Shown here: positions 59,588 to 64,000 of the stretch, in pieces | Layout of the letters: every line of letters starts with the position of its first letter | Numbering within the stretch: position 1 is the first letter of the stretch | Assembly: GCF_014145335.1 (NCBI RefSeq) | Contig: NZ_JACIVI010000001.1 | Location: 1,240,001-1,304,000 of the forward strand | Length of the DNA: 64,000 nucleotides | Direction: 5' to 3' | From: Aquariibacter albus | Lineage (GTDB): Bacteria > Pseudomonadota > Gammaproteobacteria > Burkholderiales > Burkholderiaceae_C | Made by a program: the position numbers and the translations under genes | The notes under the pieces: model-generated | The model's database searches: none | Seen by the model: the letters and a program-made list of their open reading frames with translations, nothing else | What the model was told of the DNA's origin: nothing

Positions 59588-59617
59588 AGGTGGGGTGGCT
59601 GATGGGACTCGAACCCA
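59588..59617. repeat. Right attachment core (attR)
   Basis: Exact 30-bp copy of 10782-10811. The sequence right of it does not continue into the anticodon arm or D-arm of tRNA-His. Confidence 0.9.
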
Positions 59618-60006
59618 AGCGCCCGGGGAACTCCGGGAGTCCGGAGGGGATGGTTTTCCTATGAAGAGCACCCCCACTGGTCACCCATGTTCCCCGAATT
59701 TATCCCCGGATTTATCCCACGAACGAGGCTCCAACGCGGGTCTCGAAGTGGCACATCGGCCCGAGGCTGGTTACAGGTTTCTATGGGCAACTCCGCAGCC
59801 CTTGCTGTCGCCTCACCCTCTACGCTCGAGGTCACGGTGTAGATGCCGGACGTCAAGCTAGCGCGCGCGCTGGTGGCGCACGACGACCGTTCGGAACGTG
59901 TTGCAGACATTGCAGGGTGACAAGCGCCGCCGACAGTTCCAGTCAACGGCAATCTGCTTTCACCGCACAGCGCGGCTCAACTCGAGCTACCGAGGCAAGC
60001 CCTAAC
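59618..60006. other. Left end of a second element, possible integrase 3' remnant
   Basis: No intact gene. On the minus strand, about 59690-59755, one frame reads LEPRSWDKSGDKFGEHG then stop, resembling C-terminal ends of phage-type integrases next to tRNA att sites; it has no upstream catalytic domain. The segment before 60006 has many inverted short repeats but no clear feature. It fits decayed DNA at the edge of a second tRNA-His-integrated element. Confidence 0.4.
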
Positions 60007-61330
60007 AGGCTGCTGAAGTACTCCCCGTCACACCTCTGGCTGACAGTCCCGATGCGCAGGCACTGAAGTCCACGGAAGATTCACCGCATGCGCGGACCTG
60101 ACACGTACACCGAAGGCTTGTTCACGATGCGTCGGCTCGACGACTTCGTGCCGGCCAACCATCCCCTGCGGCGCATCCGCGTCATGGCCAACGAGGCGCT
60201 GGCCGAGATGGACGGCTTGTTTTCGGCCATGTACGAGGCCGACATCAAGGGCGGTCGCCCGAGCATCGCGCCCGAGAAGCTGATGCGCGCCATGCTGTTG
60301 CAGATCCTGTTCAGCGTGCGCTCGGAGCGTCAGCTCATGGAGCAGACCCGCTACAACCTGCTGTTTCGCTGGTTCATCGGCCTGGCGATGGACGACCTGG
60401 TCTGGGTGCCCACGGTCTTCACCAAGAATCGGCAACGCCTGATCGAACACGAGGCGGTCGTCGTCTTCTTCAACGAAGTGATCCAGACCGCCCACAAGAA
60501 GCACTGGCTGTCGGGCGAGCACTTCAGCGTCGATGGCACGCTGATCCAGGCCTGGGCCGGCCACAAGAGTTTCGTCAACAAGGACGCCGACAAAGACTCG
60601 GACGACAGCAGCGGCCCGGGCGGATTCAAGGGCACCACGCGCAGCAACGCGACGCACGCGTCAAAGACCGATCCCGATGCGCGGCTGTACCGCAAGGGCA
60701 AGACCGCCAGCGAGCTGCGCTACATGGGCCACACCTTGACCGACAACCGCCACGGCTTGGTGGTCAACGCCAGGGTCACGCATGCCGATGGCCACGCCGA
60801 GCGCGAAGCCGCCAAGGTGATGATCCACGACGCCCGGCAGGCCGCAGCCAGCGCCGACGTCGAGGTCACGCTCGGCGCCGACAAAGGGTATGACGCGGCC
60901 GAGTTCATCGAGGAACTTCAGCGCATGAAGGTCACGCCGCACATCGCGCAAAACAAGTCCGGCCGCCGCTCCGCCGTGCCTGACGAGATGGCCGCCACCG
61001 AGGGCTACGCGCTGTCGCAGCGCAAGCGCAAGCTGATCGAACAAGGCTTCGGCTGGGCCAAGTTCGTGGGCCCGATCCGCCAGGTGATGGTGCGCGGCAT
61101 CCGCAAGGTCGACCAGTTGTTCGTGATGACGATGGCCGTCTACAACCTGGTGCGGATGCGGACCTTGGGAGAAGTCCGTCCAGTGGCTGGATGAGGGCGA
61201 GAAAGCGGCCTGGAAATGCCGGGGAACGGGCTGACAAGGCCTCGCGGCGGCGCTCATCGGGGCGCAATGGCGATCGCGGCTTCAGGTGACGGGTGCTGGG
61301 CGGATGGGGGAGGGGTACTTCAGCAGCCTG
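60007..61330 (+). mobile_element. IS5-type insertion sequence
   Basis: Inverted ends CAGGCTGCTGAAGTAC at 60007-60022 and its complement at 61315-61330 bound one transposase gene. Flanks are CTAA on the left and CTAG on the right, compatible with the YTAR-type targets of IS5-like elements but not an exact duplication. The short region between transposase stop and right end has no second gene. Confidence 0.8.
60088..61194 (+). CDS. IS5-family transposase
   Basis: A 368-aa DDE transposase. The start (TMRRLDDFVPANHPLRRI) and the DUF772-like N-terminal region (PEKLMRAMLLQILFSVRSER) are typical. DDE residues are likely in FSVDGTLIQAWAGH (about 150), LGADKGYDAAEF (about 265) and the C-terminal YALSQRKRKLIEQGFGWAK. 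The reading frame is intact, so the element may be active. Confidence 0.9.
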   Translation: MRGPDTYTEGLFTMRRLDDFVPANHPLRRIRVMANEALAEMDGLFSAMYEADIKGGRPSIAPEKLMRAMLLQILFSVRSERQLMEQTRYNLLFRWFIGLAMDDLVWVPTVFTKNRQRLIEHEAVVVFFNEVIQTAHKKHWLSGEHFSVDGTLIQAWAGHKSFVNKDADKDSDDSSGPGGFKGTTRSNATHASKTDPDARLYRKGKTASELRYMGHTLTDNRHGLVVNARVTHADGHAEREAAKVMIHDARQAAASADVEVTLGADKGYDAAEFIEELQRMKVTPHIAQNKSGRRSAVPDEMAATEGYALSQRKRKLIEQGFGWAKFVGPIRQVMVRGIRKVDQLFVMTMAVYNLVRMRTLGEVRPVAG

Positions 61331-61471
61331 CTAGAACTACGACAAGGTGCAGTCTCCTGCAAGTCGCCGCCGTGTCGCTAGCCCTTGCTATCCTGTTGAA
61401 CGAGTGTGGGGCCAAGCCGGTGAGTGCTCGTTCGGGCCGCTCAAGAACTGCAAGATGCACGGGGAGCTGAC

Positions 61472-61945
61472 ATGTCGGACGACAGCAGAAACATCTTTAT
61501 CAGCCACATCCACGAGGACGACCACCGCCTTCAGCCGCTCAAGGACTTGCTCCAGTCGGCGGGCATGAACGTTCGCGACGGCTCGATCAACAGCGACAAG
61601 CCAAACGCTGCGTCGAACGAGAGCTACATCAAATCCGAAATCCTGGCGCCGCGGATTGCATGGGCGTCTGTGTTCGTCGTTCTGATTACCCCGGAGACCT
61701 GCGACAGCCAGTGGGTGAAGTGGGAGATCGAGTGCGCCGAGCGGCTTGGCAAGCGCATCGTCGGTGTCTGGGACCACGGCGAAGCGGAGTGCGACATTCC
61801 TGAGGCCCTGGATCGCCACGCCGACGCAGTGGTTGGCTGGCAAGGCGACCGAGTCAAAGACGCCATTGAAGGCCGCATCAACAACCACGAGCGACCAGAT
61901 GGCTCCCCGGCGGCACCCCGAGCGACGAAGCGGTACTCATGCTAG
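61472..61945 (+). CDS. TIR-like protein (ThsB/MTH538 type)
   Basis: A 157-aa single-domain TIR-like protein: NIFISHIHEDDHRLQPLKDL at the start, SYIKSEILAPRIAWASVFVV, LITPETCDSQWVKWEIECAE with the conserved Glu, and GKRIVGVWDHGE. This pattern is that of Thoeris ThsB-like TIRs, which make a cyclic ADP-ribose signal upon phage infection. ATG 61472 with GGGGAG upstream. No ThsA effector is next to it in the window. It heads an operon-like row with the following genes. Confidence 0.82.
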   Translation: MSDDSRNIFISHIHEDDHRLQPLKDLLQSAGMNVRDGSINSDKPNAASNESYIKSEILAPRIAWASVFVVLITPETCDSQWVKWEIECAERLGKRIVGVWDHGEAECDIPEALDRHADAVVGWQGDRVKDAIEGRINNHERPDGSPAAPRATKRYSC

Positions 61946-61954
61946 GCCGGTCGC

Positions 61955-62584
61955 ATGCGACTGTTCTCGTATGTGGTGGCGCGAGACTACGGATTCGCCC
62001 CGAATCCGTTTGGCGGGACTTGCACGTTGGCAACGTGCAAGCCTGACATTCGGCAACGCGCGGCCGTTGGCGACTGGGTTACCGGCCTCACGTCAAAGAG
62101 CGATCGAGCCGCCCCGGGACTCGTGTACGTCATGCGTGTTGATGAGACACTGACCTTTGACGAGTACTGGAACGATGCACGCTTCCAAGGCAAGAAGCCG
62201 AGTCGAACAGGAGGCGTCAAGCAGCTATTCGGCGACAACATCTACCACCGCGACAGCTCTGGGCAGTGGCAGCAGCGAGATTCGCACCATAGCCTCGACT
62301 CAGGCGCCGCGAATCCGCGCAACATTGCGAATGACACCAAGTCTCTCGGGGTTCTGATCAGCCGGCACTTCGCTTACTGGGGTAGCACCGCGCCGGCCGT
62401 CCCGCAGCAGTTCGTGGACTTCAATGGGCAGTCGCTTCTCGTAAACCGCGGCTACAAGGTGAACTTCCCGCCGAACTTCGTCGCCGCGTTCGTCACTTGG
62501 TTCGAGTCGTTGGGCGTTCGGGGTTACCAAGCGCCGCCGTTCATGTGGCAGCGTCCCGGTTCGACGTGGGCGCGGCCAGCGTAA
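61955..62584 (+). CDS. Nmad2-like putative nucleotide modification protein
   Basis: A 209-aa protein with the Nmad2 family pattern: YVVARDYGFAPNPFGG, TLATCKPDIR, GDWVTGL, FDEYWNDARFQGKKP, GDNIYHRDSSG, LISRHFAYWGS. Nmad2 was predicted from genome context to act in base or nucleotide modification. It follows the TIR gene by 9 nt. Biochemical function is not established. Confidence 0.8.
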   Translation: MRLFSYVVARDYGFAPNPFGGTCTLATCKPDIRQRAAVGDWVTGLTSKSDRAAPGLVYVMRVDETLTFDEYWNDARFQGKKPSRTGGVKQLFGDNIYHRDSSGQWQQRDSHHSLDSGAANPRNIANDTKSLGVLISRHFAYWGSTAPAVPQQFVDFNGQSLLVNRGYKVNFPPNFVAAFVTWFESLGVRGYQAPPFMWQRPGSTWARPA

Positions 62585-62597
62585 TCGCGAGGACCAT

Positions 62598-63815
62598 ATG
62601 ACCAGAGCGCAACCGCAGCGGCCGCCGTTGACGATCGCGGACTACGCCCAGAAGGCCACCGAGACAGATCGCTTCACCGACGTTCCCGGCGGGCTGACGA
62701 AGCTTGCGTTCGGCTTTTTCGGAGAGGTGGGCGGACTTCTTGCAGCGCTGAAGAAGGTCAACCGCGATCAGCTCCGTGCGACGGAAACCGACGTTGCCGG
62801 CGAAGAGATCGGTGACGCCCTCTGGTACCTGATCGCTCTCTCGAACGCACAACAGCTCTTGCCGAGGGCGCTCGGCCTGGCCTGCTTGGCACGGCTCCGG
62901 AGTCGCTTTGGTGAGGCCGACCGCGAGAGCAGCGGCGAGATCGATTTTCGCCAGATAGACGGCCTCATCGCGATTCACGGGAACGGCCTTCAAGATGCAC
63001 GTGTCGAACTGCTCGGTGAACTCGCTCGCATGAGCGGCGAAATCATCGGGCGAGCCGATCGTCCGCAATTGGAGCTAGGTGCGCCCTCACAGTTGGAGTT
63101 TCTCGGCTCGCTGTTGGCCATGTTGGGTTTGCTTTGCGCGTCATTCATGCTGAAGCTCGAGGATGTAGCGCGGGACAACATCGTCAAAACGCACGGGCGC
63201 TGGCCGGGGCCCGACCGGACGTACCTGCCGCCCTTCGACTCGACGTTCCCGGAACATGAGCGCTTCCCGCCGGAGCTTCGCATCGAGTTCATCGAGCGAG
63301 TCTCGGCGCGAGGCACGTTCGTCGTGCAGCGCCTGAACGAGGTGTTCATCGGCGATCCGCTTACCGACAACAGCCACGAACCCGACGACTATCGGTTCCA
63401 CGACGTGTTTCACCTGGCCTACGTCGCTCATCTGGGTTGGTCCCCGGTGATTCGTGCCCTGTTGAAGCGGAAGCGCAAGTCTCGCCCCGCCGTCGACGAG
63501 AACGAGGACGGGGCCAGAGCGATGATCATCGAAGAGGGGATCGCGACCTGGATCTTCAATCACGCCAAGCAGCGAGACCTCTACATAGATGTTCCGGCCG
63601 GCAAGCTCGAATACGGACTGCTCAAGCAGGTTCAAAGCATGGTCAGCGGTTTCGAGGTCGCCACTTGCCCACTCTGGCAGTGGGAGCAAGCCATTCTCGA
63701 TGGCTTTCGGGTGTTCAGAGAGCTTCAGAAGCGCGAACATCGCGGGGGCATGGTCGTCGTGGACATGGTCAAGCACAGCCTCACCTTCGTTGCACCAGTG
63801 CAGGCGGTCCGATGA
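62598..63815 (+). CDS. MazG-like NTP pyrophosphohydrolase, two-domain
   Basis: A 405-aa protein. The N-terminal ~110 residues have a MazG-type helical bundle (GGLTKLAFGFFGEVGGLLAA, GEEIGDALWYLIALS with E-x-x-D). The first motif reads EVGG where E-x-x-E is usual. Residues ~180-400 form a second related module (YRFHDVFHLAYVAHLGWSPV, DENEDGARAMIIEEGIATWI). MazG enzymes hydrolyse nucleoside triphosphates, often unusual ones. Its stop overlaps the next start (ATGA). Confidence 0.78.
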   Translation: MTRAQPQRPPLTIADYAQKATETDRFTDVPGGLTKLAFGFFGEVGGLLAALKKVNRDQLRATETDVAGEEIGDALWYLIALSNAQQLLPRALGLACLARLRSRFGEADRESSGEIDFRQIDGLIAIHGNGLQDARVELLGELARMSGEIIGRADRPQLELGAPSQLEFLGSLLAMLGLLCASFMLKLEDVARDNIVKTHGRWPGPDRTYLPPFDSTFPEHERFPPELRIEFIERVSARGTFVVQRLNEVFIGDPLTDNSHEPDDYRFHDVFHLAYVAHLGWSPVIRALLKRKRKSRPAVDENEDGARAMIIEEGIATWIFNHAKQRDLYIDVPAGKLEYGLLKQVQSMVSGFEVATCPLWQWEQAILDGFRVFRELQKREHRGGMVVVDMVKHSLTFVAPVQAVR

Positions 63816-64000
63816 ACGCAAGCGCGTTTGTTCGCGCCCTGGCTGCGGTCCAGCTGGAGGACGTGTTCAATCCCTACGCTGATACCTGCGGCCTGTTCGA
63901 TCGCGCGGACGCAGCTTCGACTCGGCGCAGCAACCTCCGCTCGTACCTCCGCTCGGTCGAAGGTCAGGGCGCCGACACGCTTTGGATGGGGCGCGATCTC
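63812..64000 (+). CDS. Uracil-DNA-glycosylase-like protein (N-terminus; cut by window)
   Basis: The first 63 residues: FNPYADTCGLFDRADAA, RRSNLRSYLRSVEGQGADTL, WMGRDL. This resembles the start of UDG-superfamily proteins that occur beside MazG-like genes. It would excise uracil or a modified base from DNA. Translationally coupled to the MazG-like gene. Catalytic motifs lie beyond the window, so the call is provisional. Confidence 0.55.
   Translation, partial: MNASAFVRALAAVQLEDVFNPYADTCGLFDRADAASTRRSNLRSYLRSVEGQGADTLWMGRDL

Larger units (their letters stand above)
10782..59617. mobile_element. Complete siphovirus-type prophage in tRNA-His
   Basis: About 48.8 kb between identical 30-bp direct repeats (10782-10811 and 59588-59617). 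The integrase gene is adjacent to the right repeat. It contains lysis, tail, head, packaging, replication, lysogeny and recombination modules, nearly all as intact frames. NlpC/P60 protein, J-like tip, tape measure, G/T chaperones and tube protein indicate a long non-contractile tail; the coat protein is P22-like. Gene orientation changes at 26.8, 33.2, 40.2, 41.5 and 42.3 kb. Accessory toxin-like genes sit around the switch region. Confidence 0.95.

Noticed and set aside
59595..59861. 88-codon plus-strand frame across the right att site
   Set aside because: Begins inside the att core and has no protein-like pattern or ribosome-binding site.
61472..61945. Complete Thoeris system
   Set aside because: Only the TIR (ThsB-like) protein is present in the window; no ThsA-type effector is adjacent, so the name is not applied.

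Overview
The window is high-GC chromosomal DNA from a betaproteobacterium, probably a Burkholderiales member of the Leptothrix/Rubrivivax/Roseateles type. This rests on the cellulose-synthase gene arrangement, the codon use and the tRNA-His end. Apart from what I could verify motif by motif, family names are assignments from memory of family signatures; no database was searched.

Left flank (1-10.78 kb), host genes. A BcsA-BcsB cellulose synthase fused into one reading frame runs off the left edge. It is preceded on the same strand by a protein joining a BcsP-like N-terminus to a BcsQ-like ATPase. Then come a free-standing phage-repressor-like regulator, a 1-Cys peroxiredoxin, an internally deleted groEL, an SfnB/DszC-type acyl-CoA dehydrogenase-fold oxidoreductase and a frameshifted sulfatase remnant.

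Prophage (10.78-59.62 kb). A 48.8-kb siphovirus-type prophage lies between two identical 30-bp copies of the 3' end of tRNA-His. Reading the minus strand leftwards from 40.1 kb, it carries a Prim-Pol/helicase, terS, terL and a MuF head protein ending in a PBECR-like nuclease domain. A plus-strand block of portal, small virion and neck genes (26.9-33.1 kb) interrupts this. The minus strand then resumes with scaffold, P22-like coat, tail tube, G and frameshifted G-T chaperones, tape measure, tail tip, fibre, holin and endolysin. The lysogeny switch is at 42.0-43.0 kb (Cro/YdaS-like against a CI-like repressor over palindromic operators). An accessory stretch (43-48.6 kb) holds a DUF1828-like pair, a HipA-like kinase with a partner, a NYN nuclease, HigBA and a pentapeptide-repeat protein. 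The early plus-strand operon (48.6-59.5 kb) encodes a Cas4/RecB-like nuclease, an ssDNA-binding protein, a family A DNA polymerase, a clamp-like protein, a VRR nuclease, a SNF2-type helicase, an HNH nuclease, an excisionase-like protein and the integrase.

Right flank (59.62-64 kb). The right att copy is not followed by the 5' half of tRNA-His, so a second element probably sits in tandem in the same tRNA. It contains an IS5-type insertion sequence followed by a compact operon: TIR protein, Nmad2-like protein, MazG-like NTP pyrophosphohydrolase and a uracil-DNA-glycosylase-like protein cut by the window edge. This looks like a defence or nucleotide-surveillance cassette and is the best candidate for an undescribed system.
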